From NCBI GenBank assembly GCA_963770485.1, contig CAVYPX010000016.1:558001-622000 (forward strand): a DNA stretch of 64,000 nt, given 5' to 3'. The DNA comes from CAVVEC01 sp963770485. GTDB lineage: Bacteria > Acidobacteriota > Terriglobia > Terriglobales > Acidobacteriaceae. Of this stretch, positions 45,141 through 54,205 are shown piece after piece. Below the pieces are notes generated by a model, which saw only the letters and a list, made by a program, of their open reading frames with translations, had not been told where the DNA came from and searched no databases. Both the position numbers and the translations under genes were made by a program. Positions within the stretch are counted from its first letter, which is position 1, and every line of letters starts with the position of its first letter.

Positions 45141-45707
45141 ATGCAGGTCCGAAAAGAGTCCACCCATCTGGGAGAAATAGTCATTATTGCTCCGGAGGTA
45201 TTCGAGGACGAACGGGGCTTCTTTATGGAGACGTTCCGCGTAGACCAGTTTGAGACTTTAGGGTTGCCGTCCAAGTTTGTCCAAGATAATCACTCACGCT
45301 CGAAACACGGGGTACTGCGCGGATTGCACTTTCAGTATGACCCACCCATGGGCAAGCTGATGCGAGTGACTTACGGACGGGCATTCCTGGTGGCTGTGGA
45401 TCTTCGAAAAGGATCTCCGACATTTGCCAAGTGGTGGGGCACGGAACTTTCCGCCGAGAACAAGAAGCAGATGTGGGCTCCTGCCAGCTTTGCGCGGGGC
45501 TTTTGTGTTCTCTCAGATTGGGCAGAAATCCAGTACAAGGTGACTGGAGTCTACAATGGGAAGACTGACGTCGCGCTCCGGTTTGATGATCCGGACATTG
45601 CTATTGAATGGCCGACCTCCAATCCTCAAATATCGGAGCGTGACCGCAACGCCATGCCTTTGTCCCGGTGGCTGAAAACGCCGGAGTCAGACACGTTCCG
45701 CTATTAG
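45141..45707 (+). CDS. rfbC: RmlC-like nucleotide-sugar 3,5-epimerase (copy 1)
   Basis: A 188-residue RmlC-type cupin. The catalytic His63 is in VLRGLHFQ, and the Tyr/Asp end region (QYKVTGVYN, DDPDIAIEWP) is retained. The usual AHGF is ARGF. Its closest local relative is the 54936 product: His63 falls at the same number. It heads a three-gene cassette rfbC-SDR-rfbD. No rmlA or rmlB lies in the window, so the true substrate may not be a dTDP-sugar. Confidence 0.86.
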   Translation: MQVRKESTHLGEIVIIAPEVFEDERGFFMETFRVDQFETLGLPSKFVQDNHSRSKHGVLRGLHFQYDPPMGKLMRVTYGRAFLVAVDLRKGSPTFAKWWGTELSAENKKQMWAPASFARGFCVLSDWAEIQYKVTGVYNGKTDVALRFDDPDIAIEWPTSNPQISERDRNAMPLSRWLKTPESDTFRY

Positions 45708-45770
45708 GCTTCACAGTTCAGGGCCCTAAGAATTGCAACACGCAAGAAATCCCAAAGGAGATAAAAACGA

Positions 45771-46898
45771 ATGGGTGGTGATAAATCTCAAGCTGTCGTG
45801 CTGGTGACCGGCGGCGCTGGTTACGTGGGCTGTCACTTGGTACCGGTCCTTCTCGACGCGGGACACCGCGTTCGGGTTTTCGACGTGATGTTCTACGGGG
45901 ATGCTGGGCTGGACAGTGTGCGCGACCGTATTGAGGTGGTTGAGGGTGACCTTCGTCACATCCAACAGGAACTGCTGGATGGGGTCTACGCCATCATAAA
46001 TCTAGCAGGGCTCTCCACCGAGCCCGCGGCGGAATATCGACCGGAAGCCAATCACGACATAAATTTCAAGGCCGCAGTAGAACTGGCGAGAATGGCGAAG
46101 CAGAAGCGAGTTGCCCGTTTCGTGCAAGCTTCCTCCGGCTCTATCTATGACGTGGGCGCCGGCCATCCGGAAAAAGATATCATGCACACCGAGGACTCGC
46201 CGGTTCAGCCGTTTCGAGTCTATTCCATTAGCAAACGCGAAGCTGAGAAAGAAATTCTGGCGCTGGCGGACGACAAGTTTACTCCAGTCGTCATCCGCAA
46301 GGGCTCGATTTATGGGTACTCTCCCAGAATGCGCTTCGATCTCGTGGTGAACGCCTTTGTTCTCAACGCACTCCAAGTTGGGCGGCTGGTTCTTCATAAT
46401 GGTGGGGAAATGTGGAGGCCGTTACTGAGCCTGCAAGACGCAGCAGCGGCTTACAAGCTCATGCTCGAGGCGCCTGCCGATAAGATCAGCGGCGAGATCT
46501 TCAATATTACGAATGGCAACTACCGGATCTCCGAACTTGCCCTTCGGGTGCAAAAGAAACTTGCCGACATTGGCATCAGTTGCGAAATAGAGCCGGATTA
46601 CAATTATCGCAATCTTCGCAGTTGCCAGGCATCCGGAGAGAAGATTTTTCAGCGGCTAGGCTTTAAACCGAAGGTGACGGTGGAAGATACGGTCGTCGAT
46701 CTAGTGAACAAGATCCAGGGCGGAGCTTTCCACGACGTGAGCGATCCTTCCTTCCACAACATTCGATGGTTGGATTTGCTAGAGGAGGTCAGAGCGAAAC
46801 TGTCCTATCCGGATTCGGTGCTCAACCTTAATCCTGAGCAACTCAGAGAATTGCGCGATGCCGTTTCGAAGCAAAGGAGCGTGGTTCGGTGCGCGTAA
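45771..46898 (+). CDS. NAD-dependent epimerase/dehydratase (cassette copy 1)
   Basis: A 375-residue extended SDR: TGGAGYVGCH at the N-terminus, SSGSIYD, and YxxxK as YSISK. A GxxxYSPRMRFDLVVN segment is shared with the cassette-2 homologue. There is no Asp-Glu dyad as in 4,6-dehydratases. The specific reaction is unknown, presumably epimerisation or reduction of a nucleotide sugar. AAAGGAGA upstream gives a good ribosome binding site. It overlaps the next gene by 10 bp. Confidence 0.82.
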   Translation: MGGDKSQAVVLVTGGAGYVGCHLVPVLLDAGHRVRVFDVMFYGDAGLDSVRDRIEVVEGDLRHIQQELLDGVYAIINLAGLSTEPAAEYRPEANHDINFKAAVELARMAKQKRVARFVQASSGSIYDVGAGHPEKDIMHTEDSPVQPFRVYSISKREAEKEILALADDKFTPVVIRKGSIYGYSPRMRFDLVVNAFVLNALQVGRLVLHNGGEMWRPLLSLQDAAAAYKLMLEAPADKISGEIFNITNGNYRISELALRVQKKLADIGISCEIEPDYNYRNLRSCQASGEKIFQRLGFKPKVTVEDTVVDLVNKIQGGAFHDVSDPSFHNIRWLDLLEEVRAKLSYPDSVLNLNPEQLRELRDAVSKQRSVVRCA

Positions 46899-47758
46899 TT
46901 GTGATTGGTGCCGGGGGACAGCTCGGTTCAGATCTCGTGGAGTTGTTGCGAGAGGGGAAAGAAGAGGTGATTCCTCTTACTCGAGCCGATTTGGATGTGA
47001 CCGATTCTTGGGCCGGGAAAGAACAATTTGCTCGCCACGCCCCCGATGTGATCATTAACTGTTCTGTCTACCATCCAGTGGATGAATGCGAGAGCCACCC
47101 CGATCGCAGCTTTGCTGTGAACGCGACGGCGCTTCGTGAAATTGGACTGGCTGCGAAACAGGTAAACGCGGCGCTTGTCCACTTCAGCTCCGACTATGTT
47201 TTTGATGGCGGGCTCGGGCGTCCTTACACAGAAGACGATGCCCCGACCCCGGTGAGCGTTTTCGGCGTGTCCAAAGTGGCCGGGGAACAATTCCTGCGCG
47301 CGGTCCTGCCGTGTCACTTTATCATTCGTACATCTGGCTTGTACGGATTGGCGGGAAGCCGTGTCAAGCGCGGTAACTTCGTCGAAACGATGCTGCGTCT
47401 CGGTGGTCAGAACGGACGGGTTCGAGTGGTCAACGATCTTCGCATGGCGCAGACCAGTACTCGCAACCTGGCGAAACAGGTGCTTACCCTCATTCGCACA
47501 GACGGTTACGGTACCTATCACGCAAGCGATCACGGCGACTATTCGTGGTATGAGTTCGCGCTGAAGATTTTTGAGTGTTCTGGCATGGAAGTTGAGGTTA
47601 CCCCTGTTTCGTGGCGCGACATGCCTTCCGTGGCACCACGGCCGAAGTATTCCGTGCTGGAAAACAGGAGGCTTATGTCCTCCGGTTTGGACCAGATGGA
47701 ACCTATCGACATTGCGTTGCAAACCTATTTGCGATCGAGAGAATCGATTGCAGCATAG
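46889..47758 (+). CDS. rfbD: RmlD-like nucleotide-sugar reductase lacking catalytic Tyr (copy 1)
   Basis: A 289-residue RmlD/RfbD-family protein: GAGGQLGSDL, SSDYVFDG near 100-107, and FGVSK where the family has YGxSK. The catalytic tyrosine is thus Phe125, with Lys129 retained; the codon is TTC. The second copy in the window (56522) has Tyr125. Such a change should cripple reductase chemistry, so the protein may be inactive or have a changed role. The start is GTG, overlapping the SDR stop. Confidence 0.85.
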   Translation: MRVIVIGAGGQLGSDLVELLREGKEEVIPLTRADLDVTDSWAGKEQFARHAPDVIINCSVYHPVDECESHPDRSFAVNATALREIGLAAKQVNAALVHFSSDYVFDGGLGRPYTEDDAPTPVSVFGVSKVAGEQFLRAVLPCHFIIRTSGLYGLAGSRVKRGNFVETMLRLGGQNGRVRVVNDLRMAQTSTRNLAKQVLTLIRTDGYGTYHASDHGDYSWYEFALKIFECSGMEVEVTPVSWRDMPSVAPRPKYSVLENRRLMSSGLDQMEPIDIALQTYLRSRESIAA

Positions 47759-47957
47759 TAGGACTTCGTTGCTTCAGTTCTCCATGCACAACTTCGGACT
47801 GTATAGAAAGCATAGCGGCCAGTTCCGGTCTCTTCTGTGCGCGCGATTCAGTGAAAAACACTTCGTCGTGGTAGGGTGAGTTGAATTGGCAGTTTCCTCC
47901 CGCCTGAGGAATCGCGGAGGAAGGGTCAGAAAAAGTTCATCAGGAGTTAGCGAGACG

Positions 47958-48548
47958 ATGGAAATATACGACGCGAGCTCATATTTCGGCTGCCTTTCGC
48001 GCACCATCGAGGGGCTTTCTTTCGAAGGAATCGAACAAATTGCCGAGACTCTGCTCCACGCTTATGAGAGTGGTCGGATGGTTTATTTGTTCGGGAATGG
48101 GGGAAGTGCAGCATTAGCGTCGCATTTTGCTTGCGATTTGGGCAAAGGAACGGCGAACGGAAGCGGGAAAAGGTTTCGGGTAATGGCCTTGACTGACAAC
48201 GTGCCCCTAATGACCGCATGGTCAAATGACTCGAAATATGAGGACGTCTTCGCCGAACAACTACGCAATTTCGTGCAGCGGAATGATATTGCCTTTGCAA
48301 TCAGCGGCAGCGGAAACTCGCCCAATGTCCTTCGCGCCCTGAAGTTCGCGCGCAAGGCCGGGGCGATCACGGTGGGACTGACGGGGTATCAAGGCGGTAA
48401 GATGAAAGAGTTGTGTGATCAGTGTATGATTGTTCCTTCCGACAACATGCAGATTATTGAGGACTTACATCTTTGTGTTGCGCACGCTCTGTTTACTGCC
48501 GTGAGAAAGAGAATTTTTGAGCGATCTGAGGCGGCTGCGGCGAGTTGA
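47958..48548 (+). CDS. gmhA: Sedoheptulose-7-phosphate isomerase (SIS domain)
   Basis: A 196-residue SIS-domain protein like GmhA: FGNGGSAALASHFACDLG near the middle of the N-terminal half, AISGSGNS, and the C-terminal IIEDLHLCVAHAL. The ATG at 47958 is taken because the frame upstream looks non-coding. GmhA makes D-glycero-D-manno-heptose 7-phosphate, the first step to activated heptose. With hddA and hddC downstream it forms a GDP-heptose set. Confidence 0.78.
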   Translation: MEIYDASSYFGCLSRTIEGLSFEGIEQIAETLLHAYESGRMVYLFGNGGSAALASHFACDLGKGTANGSGKRFRVMALTDNVPLMTAWSNDSKYEDVFAEQLRNFVQRNDIAFAISGSGNSPNVLRALKFARKAGAITVGLTGYQGGKMKELCDQCMIVPSDNMQIIEDLHLCVAHALFTAVRKRIFERSEAAAAS

Positions 48549-48577
48549 GCTCAGGTTAGGACGATCGGCTTGACCTT

Positions 48578-50023
48578 ATGAAACCAAACAGCGTGACTCG
48601 CTGGATTTTGATCGCCGACTTGACATGGTCGATCTCGGCATTTCTTGGTGCGGAAGGTCTTCGCTACGGCGTCTACTGGACGTCCACGGAGCGAAGCGCA
48701 GTTTTCGCTTTCGTGCCTTTTCTATCGGTCAGCATTGTCTTTTGGATTCTCCTGTCGGTTTGGACGAGCCTCGATTGCTTTCGCGGTGGTTGGCACTTCC
48801 CCTCTGTCGTGTCTCGTTTGTTCCTCGCCGTTTTCTGTTTAATGGGCCTTCTGTTTTCTGCCGGGTATCTAGAGCGGGAGTACGTTTCGCGTTTGGCTTT
48901 GGGTTATTTTGGACTCTTGCTGTTCATCGGCTTTGTCGCCATCCGCTACGGTGTTCGGCTTTTGCTTCTTGCGCGTTATCGGGCCGGCAAGGTTCGCCGA
49001 GTAGTGATTGCCGGTTCCGACCGCGTCGCGCGCGAACTTGCCGGCAAGATCAAACGACATCCGGAAATGGTAAGCAAGGTCGTCGGTTTTCTGTGTCCAG
49101 AAAATGAAGGAAACCTGAATTCGGAGGGTTCCCTGGTCGCCTCCAGTGTGCCCACGCTAGGGGTGGTGAATTTCTTGGCGGACCATCAGATCGATGATCT
49201 GATCGTGGCTCTCCCCAAGCCAGCCGTCCCCGAGATTTTGAACTTAGCCGGACGTTGCAGAGAACGGGGGATTAACGTCAGCTTTGTTCCCCAACCTTAC
49301 GAATTATATCTTTCGCGTCCGGCGCTTCTTGATCTCGATGGCATTCCCGTGTTGGAACTGAGAGAAATAAGCCCTTCTGACTTGTATTTTCGCTGTAAGC
49401 GGATTTGTGACGCGGCTCTAGGATCATTACTTACGATTGTCGCTTTTCCCATACTGCTGCCCGCAGTGATCGGACTGCAGCGGAGCAAAGGGAAGGCATT
49501 TTGTTGGGAAGCCCGTTGCGGCCGACATGGCAGGCCCTTTTCCATGTTGCGGCTCAATGTGGAACGATCGCTCGCCGCTTCATCGCGGTTTGAGCGTTTG
49601 CTGGCGAGCTTGAGTCTCACCGAATTGCCCCAACTCTGGAATGTGCTGAAGGGCGAAATGAGTCTGGTGGGACCACGCCCGGAATCTCTTGATCGGGTGC
49701 AACGTTATTCCGAGTGGCAGCAACAACGGCTGAGTGTCAAACCGGGAATAACCGGACTAGCCCAGGTGCACGGTTTGCGCGATCAAAATTCCTCGGAAGA
49801 GAAAGCCCGCTTCGATTTGCAGTATATTCTGAACCCCTCGCCGCTCGCCGATGTCTCCATCCTGCTGCAAACCTTCTGGACGTTAGCAGTGAGATTGTTC
49901 GAATATCCGGCATTGGCAACTAGTTCCGATGTGGTGTCGACACGTTTCCTTGACAGAGTCACGCCTCACTTCCTGAAAGACGGTCTACCAGATGCTCATC
50001 GTTCGCAGTCCAGTGCGGATTAG
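48578..50023 (+). CDS. Polytopic sugar transferase with degenerate catalytic domain
   Basis: A 481-residue WbaP/WcaJ-type protein: about four N-terminal helices, a CoA_binding_3-like domain (about 130-260), and a C-terminal sugar transferase domain. In the latter, KFRSM is RLNVE and the catalytic Asp of SLDELPQ is Thr348 (SLTELPQ). About 20 residues between these motifs are missing relative to the active transferase at 43434. GPRPES and KPGITG remain. It may be inactive or regulatory. It lies between gmhA and hddA, overlapping hddA by 32 bp. Confidence 0.82.
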   Translation: MKPNSVTRWILIADLTWSISAFLGAEGLRYGVYWTSTERSAVFAFVPFLSVSIVFWILLSVWTSLDCFRGGWHFPSVVSRLFLAVFCLMGLLFSAGYLEREYVSRLALGYFGLLLFIGFVAIRYGVRLLLLARYRAGKVRRVVIAGSDRVARELAGKIKRHPEMVSKVVGFLCPENEGNLNSEGSLVASSVPTLGVVNFLADHQIDDLIVALPKPAVPEILNLAGRCRERGINVSFVPQPYELYLSRPALLDLDGIPVLELREISPSDLYFRCKRICDAALGSLLTIVAFPILLPAVIGLQRSKGKAFCWEARCGRHGRPFSMLRLNVERSLAASSRFERLLASLSLTELPQLWNVLKGEMSLVGPRPESLDRVQRYSEWQQQRLSVKPGITGLAQVHGLRDQNSSEEKARFDLQYILNPSPLADVSILLQTFWTLAVRLFEYPALATSSDVVSTRFLDRVTPHFLKDGLPDAHRSQSSAD

Positions 50024-51071
50024 CTTTGCTGGCGGCGGCACCGACCTGCCCGCTTACTACGAGCAGTTCGGCGGTGCGGTCCTTAGCACTGCGATAAATA
50101 AGTATTTCTATACCATCCTTGGGAAACGAGCCGACGACCGTGTCCAGGTCATCTCGTCGGATTTGCGCATTTTTGAGACTTGGCATGATATTGCGGCGAT
50201 GAGCAGCAAGGGCAGCGGACTCGAGATTCCGCTGGCCGTGCTCAAGGAACTGGGACGCGATGTGGCCGTTGACATGTTCTTGGCTTCTGAGATCCCGCCG
50301 GGAACTGGATTGGGTTCATCGGCGAGTGTATGCGTAAATATCCTCAAGGCCCTAACGGCTTATCTGCATATTCCAATCTCGAAGTACGAACTTGCGGAAC
50401 GTTCTTACTACATCGCCCGAAACGTATTGGGTCGGCACATCGGCAAGCAGGATGAATTCGCTGCTGCTTTTGGTGGCTTGAATTTCATCATGTTTAACCG
50501 AGACGGTAGCTCTCAGGTAGAACCGCTGGAACTTGACGCCGAAGTAATGAGTGAACTGCAATCCAACCTTCTGTTGTACTTCACCGGCTCGGCTCACCAT
50601 TCCTGGACGATCTTGGAAGAGCAGGAAAAATCGACCAGTGATCACAAAGGCCCCGCCGTGGACGCGCTGAACGAGGTGCGGGAACTGGCATACCGCATGC
50701 GGAAGTCACTCCAGGGCGGTGACCTTGGTTCATTCGGAGCGATGTTGGATGAAGCTTGGCAGGCCAAGAAGCGCGTATCAAGTCGCATCTCAACCTCTCG
50801 CATTGACCAACTTTACCGGTTAGCTCGCGAAAATGGCGCTTTGGGAGGTAAGATCACAGGCGCCGGTGGAGGCGGGTTTCTTCTCCTGTATTGCGAAAAG
50901 GTTCGACAGGAATCTTTGAGAAATGCGATGTCTACCGCCGGAGTGAATGAGATGGCGTTCGCTTTTGATGCGCAAGGAGCACAGGTGATCGTAAACGATC
51001 CTTTCATCGATGGCGACGAGCGGGGCGGCTCCCGCTGGACTTTCTTGCCTGTGGCTGCGGTCGGCGAGTAG
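49992..51071 (+). CDS. hddA: D-glycero-D-manno-heptose 7-phosphate kinase (GHMP family)
   Basis: A 359-residue GHMP kinase: RSPVRISFAGGGTDLP at the N-terminus, the GHMP motif 2 PPGTGLGSSAS near 97-107, and KITGAGGGGFLLLY near 280 (motif 3). This is the HddA-type arrangement in GDP-D-glycero-D-manno-heptose synthesis, in keeping with gmhA and hddC beside it. It phosphorylates the heptose 7-phosphate at C1. Confidence 0.86.
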   Translation: MLIVRSPVRISFAGGGTDLPAYYEQFGGAVLSTAINKYFYTILGKRADDRVQVISSDLRIFETWHDIAAMSSKGSGLEIPLAVLKELGRDVAVDMFLASEIPPGTGLGSSASVCVNILKALTAYLHIPISKYELAERSYYIARNVLGRHIGKQDEFAAAFGGLNFIMFNRDGSSQVEPLELDAEVMSELQSNLLLYFTGSAHHSWTILEEQEKSTSDHKGPAVDALNEVRELAYRMRKSLQGGDLGSFGAMLDEAWQAKKRVSSRISTSRIDQLYRLARENGALGGKITGAGGGGFLLLYCEKVRQESLRNAMSTAGVNEMAFAFDAQGAQVIVNDPFIDGDERGGSRWTFLPVAAVGE

Positions 51072-51099
51072 CGGCAGTGCTTCAATCACGAGGACAGTC

Positions 51100-51837
51100 T
51101 TGAAGGCGTTTCTGTTGGCTGCGGGTCACGGCACCCGCTTGCAGCCCCTAACCGACACGGTGCCAAAGTGCCTGTTGCCAATTCGCGGCACTCCTCTGCT
51201 GGAAATCTGGCTGGAAACCTGCCGCCGTTTCGGGATTGCTGAAGTGCTTATTAATATTTACAGTCATGCGGATGCCGTAGAAACGTTTCTGATCGAGCGG
51301 CAGTCAGCAACCCCTAAGGTGAAGATCATCAGAGAATCGGAGTTGCTGGGGAGCGCGGGAACGCTGGAGGTTAACCGCGCTTGGGTTGACTGTGAAGAGT
51401 GTTTTTGGGTTTTCTATGCCGACGTGCTAAATCGAGTAGATCTGAACGCGATGTTGCAACTTCACAAGTCTCGAAACCCGGCGGCAACGCTCGGAGTTTA
51501 TGCAGTGTCCGACCCGGAACGTTGCGGGATTGTCGAAACGCTGGAGGATGGCACCGTTTTAAAATTTGTCGAAAAACCCAAGCAGCCACGCAGCAATCTT
51601 GCTTTTTCTGGGCTTTTGATCGGAACCTACAGCCTGCTCGACGCCATTCCTTCGAGAAAGCCCGCTGATATTGGTTTCGATGTTCTCCCAAAGTTGGCGG
51701 GCAAGATGCTTGCCTACCCCATTAACGACTATCTGATCGACATTGGTACCATGCACAATTATCAGGAAGCACAGGCCACTTGGCCGGGCTTCGAAGGAGA
51801 GTTTTCGCATTCCCATGCTACGTGGAATCGTGTTTGA
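51100..51837 (+). CDS. hddC: Heptose 1-phosphate guanylyltransferase-like nucleotidyltransferase
   Basis: A 245-residue NTP_transferase: LLAAGHGTRLQPLTD at the N-terminus with Gly-x-Gly-Thr-Arg, PKCLLPI, LLGSAGTL, and FYADVL as the acidic metal site. In this gene order it fits HddC, which makes GDP-heptose. The start is TTG at 51100 with GAGGA five bases upstream; the frame further up overlaps hddA and looks unlikely. It overlaps the HAD gene by 23 bp. Confidence 0.8.
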   Translation: MKAFLLAAGHGTRLQPLTDTVPKCLLPIRGTPLLEIWLETCRRFGIAEVLINIYSHADAVETFLIERQSATPKVKIIRESELLGSAGTLEVNRAWVDCEECFWVFYADVLNRVDLNAMLQLHKSRNPAATLGVYAVSDPERCGIVETLEDGTVLKFVEKPKQPRSNLAFSGLLIGTYSLLDAIPSRKPADIGFDVLPKLAGKMLAYPINDYLIDIGTMHNYQEAQATWPGFEGEFSHSHATWNRV

Positions 51838-52519
51838 CATGGATGGCGTTGTTATCGACAGCCATCCGGCGCATCGGCAAGCCTGGCAAGAATTCCTATG
51901 CATGTTTGGAAAGCAGGTTTCTGATCCCGATCTCGATTTCATTCTTGAGGGCAGGAAGAGGCAAGACATACTCCGCCATTTCCTCGGGGATGTCTCGGAG
52001 CGCGATCTTCAAGAATACGGCAAGAAGAAAGACGAATTGTTCCAGAGAATCGCCGAGGAGGTGCTGCCCGTTGCAGGGGTGGTCGAATTCCTCCAAGAAT
52101 TGGAGCAGCTGAGAATACCGGCTGCCATGGCGACGTCGGCAAGTGAGCGCCGAACGCGCCTCATGTTGAATCGGCTTGATCTCGCCCGCTATTTTAGAGC
52201 TGTGGTCAACGGGGACGACGTGGCCGAAGGTAAACCAAATCCAGCCATCTACAAATTGGCAGCGCAGCGTCTGCAACTGCCTGCCGAAGATCTGCTGGCC
52301 CTGGAAGACGCTCCAAGAGGCGTGGAAGCGGCAATCTCTGCTGGCATGCGCTGCGTCGGTATCGCAAGTGGCGCAAAAGCAGACTCGCTTCGGCAGGCCG
52401 GGGCCGAACACGTCATCCCACACTTCGCCGGAGTTTCCCTCGACCTCTTACAGAATCTTCTCAATACCCACGTTGTCTTGCCCAGCAATGGGCGGCTTCA
52501 TCACAATCCTTTGTCCTAG
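51815..52519 (+). CDS. HAD-family phosphatase (beta-phosphoglucomutase-like)
   Basis: A 234-residue HAD subfamily IA protein: FDMDGVVIDS (DxD motif 1) at about 6-15, motif 2 ATSAS near 105, EGKPNPAIY motif 3 and LEDAPRGVEAA motif 4. In a heptose operon it could serve as the 7-phosphatase, although GmhB proteins are usually a different HAD class. It may instead act on another sugar phosphate. Last gene of the long exopolysaccharide operon, meeting the arylsulfotransferase gene tail to tail. Confidence 0.82.
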   Translation: MLRGIVFDMDGVVIDSHPAHRQAWQEFLCMFGKQVSDPDLDFILEGRKRQDILRHFLGDVSERDLQEYGKKKDELFQRIAEEVLPVAGVVEFLQELEQLRIPAAMATSASERRTRLMLNRLDLARYFRAVVNGDDVAEGKPNPAIYKLAAQRLQLPAEDLLALEDAPRGVEAAISAGMRCVGIASGAKADSLRQAGAEHVIPHFAGVSLDLLQNLLNTHVVLPSNGRLHHNPLS

Positions 52520-52678
52520 TAAGACCCTTGTTCGGTCAGTGTCTGTTTCCCACCCACTCGACCAAGCCCTCGCGTGTCCCCTTCGATTGCGCAGCCATGT
52601 AGGAAAAGCTAATAGTTGGATTGTGTTGACAGCCTCGTCTTCACTTGATTCGCCTCAGCAATGGCCGCCATGCATTTC

Positions 52679-54205
52679 TCATTTTTGCCACGTCACCCCG
52701 GGATACAAACTTGGGATGCGGTTGGCTCGATAGGCGTCCTCTCCCGTAAGATTCAACTGCCACGCTACCTGAGGATTGTCAGTCTGTGTGACTTCAACGA
52801 CTTGCGAGCCAGGGTAGCTAAACACAGCATTCGCATCGAATTCGACATTCCCGTTGGCCAAGCCCGCGATGCTGCCTCCCCAAGGGGAAAAGAAGCCTGG
52901 CATGTCCTGCCAGAACACGCTGGCCACTTTTGTGGATTCGTCGATCTGAAAAATTGTGGCGCGGCTGTAACAGCCAGTCATGGTTCCACATTGGGGGTCG
53001 TCAGTACGGAGATTCCCATTGTCCCAGATTGTAAGTTTGGACTGTGAACCGTCGGTTGTCAGGACTCGCGAATTGTGTTGGCTATAAAACCACAGGCTGG
53101 GGTCACCTTCGGCGAGTGTGAAGTCTCCGCCGTAGCCCAAACGCCAAAATATATCTCCTGCACCAGCACCATTCGCGTAGTCGATCTTGATCACCCAGTC
53201 CTGAGCACGCATCGAGAATAAAAGATTGCCGTCTGAGGTATAGTCAAGCGCATTGCCGTGTGTCCAATCTCCCGCTCCAGCATTGGGCGGTAGAGCCGGG
53301 AGAAAACCCCATGGGTGGCGATTGATGTCCAAATGATCAAACGCCGACCATGCCCACACCACATTGCCGGTGAGATCAATGTCGAGCAAAGCATCCCCTA
53401 CAACGTTCAGCACGCCGGGATAGCCGGGCAAGTTCGTGAACTCCTTGAGGGTATTGGCTAAGGCGATCCAATGGCCATCCGGTAAGGTAAGCTGATCGTG
53501 GTGGAAGTCGGTTATCGAAAAGGTATATCCTCCCGCTTGAAGTGACTGATTCACTTGAGCAACAGTGACATCGCGGATCGTGCTACCCGTCAAGTCGATT
53601 TCTCGCAAGTCGGTACCGTTGTTTGTAATGTAGTGTCCATTTTGCATCGGTTTGATTGGCGCGCCACCGATGCAGTACCAGATGATGTTACCTTGCAGAT
53701 CAACGGCGAAGTCCCCTATTAGGGTGTTGACAAAGGGGATGGCACTGATCAACTCCACGCCAGCTTGCGGTGTGAGATTGGAATTTGGCCGGGTCACAGT
53801 GATCCCGGGTAGCTGCAAATTACTAGGGATCGCGCCGGTGGTGAAGGTGTGATCCTGATCCATCCAGGAGCCTCCATTCTGCCAGTCCACGTGGGCCCGC
53901 ATGTGATAGGTCGTTTTCGGCTTCATTCCCGCCACCAGAACATTGACGGTCTGGCCGAACGAGGTCGTCGGAGCCGTTGCCGACGTCTGCCTTCCATACG
54001 TGGTGTCGGTTCCGAACTCAACCCACGCGCCAGCGTTTCTTTGAGAAATTGTCACCTGGTATTGAGCCACCAGTGGATTTTGTGTGGTGCTTATCGAGGT
54101 AGCAGGATCTGGGTAGTTGAGGCCGCCGCCGCAGCCGAGTGTCGCGACTGCAAAAAGAACTGCACAAGAGACAAGAGAGAGCCCCTGCAGGCATCGGATC
54201 GTCAT
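52679..54205 (-). CDS. Arylsulfotransferase-like lipoprotein (beta-propeller)
   Basis: A 508-residue exported lipoprotein (lipobox ATLGC, Cys25). After an N-terminal Fn3-like beta-sandwich it shows the ASST-type propeller with repeated WY/WAW strands and conserved histidines: DFHHDQLTLPDGH, DWTHGNALDY and YSQHNSR. ASST-family enzymes transfer sulfate between phenolic compounds, and related Arylsulfotran_2 proteins are mostly uncharacterised. A strong promoter candidate lies at 54286-54313. Convergent with the HAD gene. Confidence 0.78.
   Translation of the reverse strand: MTIRCLQGLSLVSCAVLFAVATLGCGGGLNYPDPATSISTTQNPLVAQYQVTISQRNAGAWVEFGTDTTYGRQTSATAPTTSFGQTVNVLVAGMKPKTTYHMRAHVDWQNGGSWMDQDHTFTTGAIPSNLQLPGITVTRPNSNLTPQAGVELISAIPFVNTLIGDFAVDLQGNIIWYCIGGAPIKPMQNGHYITNNGTDLREIDLTGSTIRDVTVAQVNQSLQAGGYTFSITDFHHDQLTLPDGHWIALANTLKEFTNLPGYPGVLNVVGDALLDIDLTGNVVWAWSAFDHLDINRHPWGFLPALPPNAGAGDWTHGNALDYTSDGNLLFSMRAQDWVIKIDYANGAGAGDIFWRLGYGGDFTLAEGDPSLWFYSQHNSRVLTTDGSQSKLTIWDNGNLRTDDPQCGTMTGCYSRATIFQIDESTKVASVFWQDMPGFFSPWGGSIAGLANGNVEFDANAVFSYPGSQVVEVTQTDNPQVAWQLNLTGEDAYRANRIPSLYPGVTWQK

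Noticed and set aside
46928..47722. 264-codon open frame antisense to rfbD copy 1
   Set aside because: Shadow frame with no domain; the RmlD-family product on the plus strand is unmistakable.
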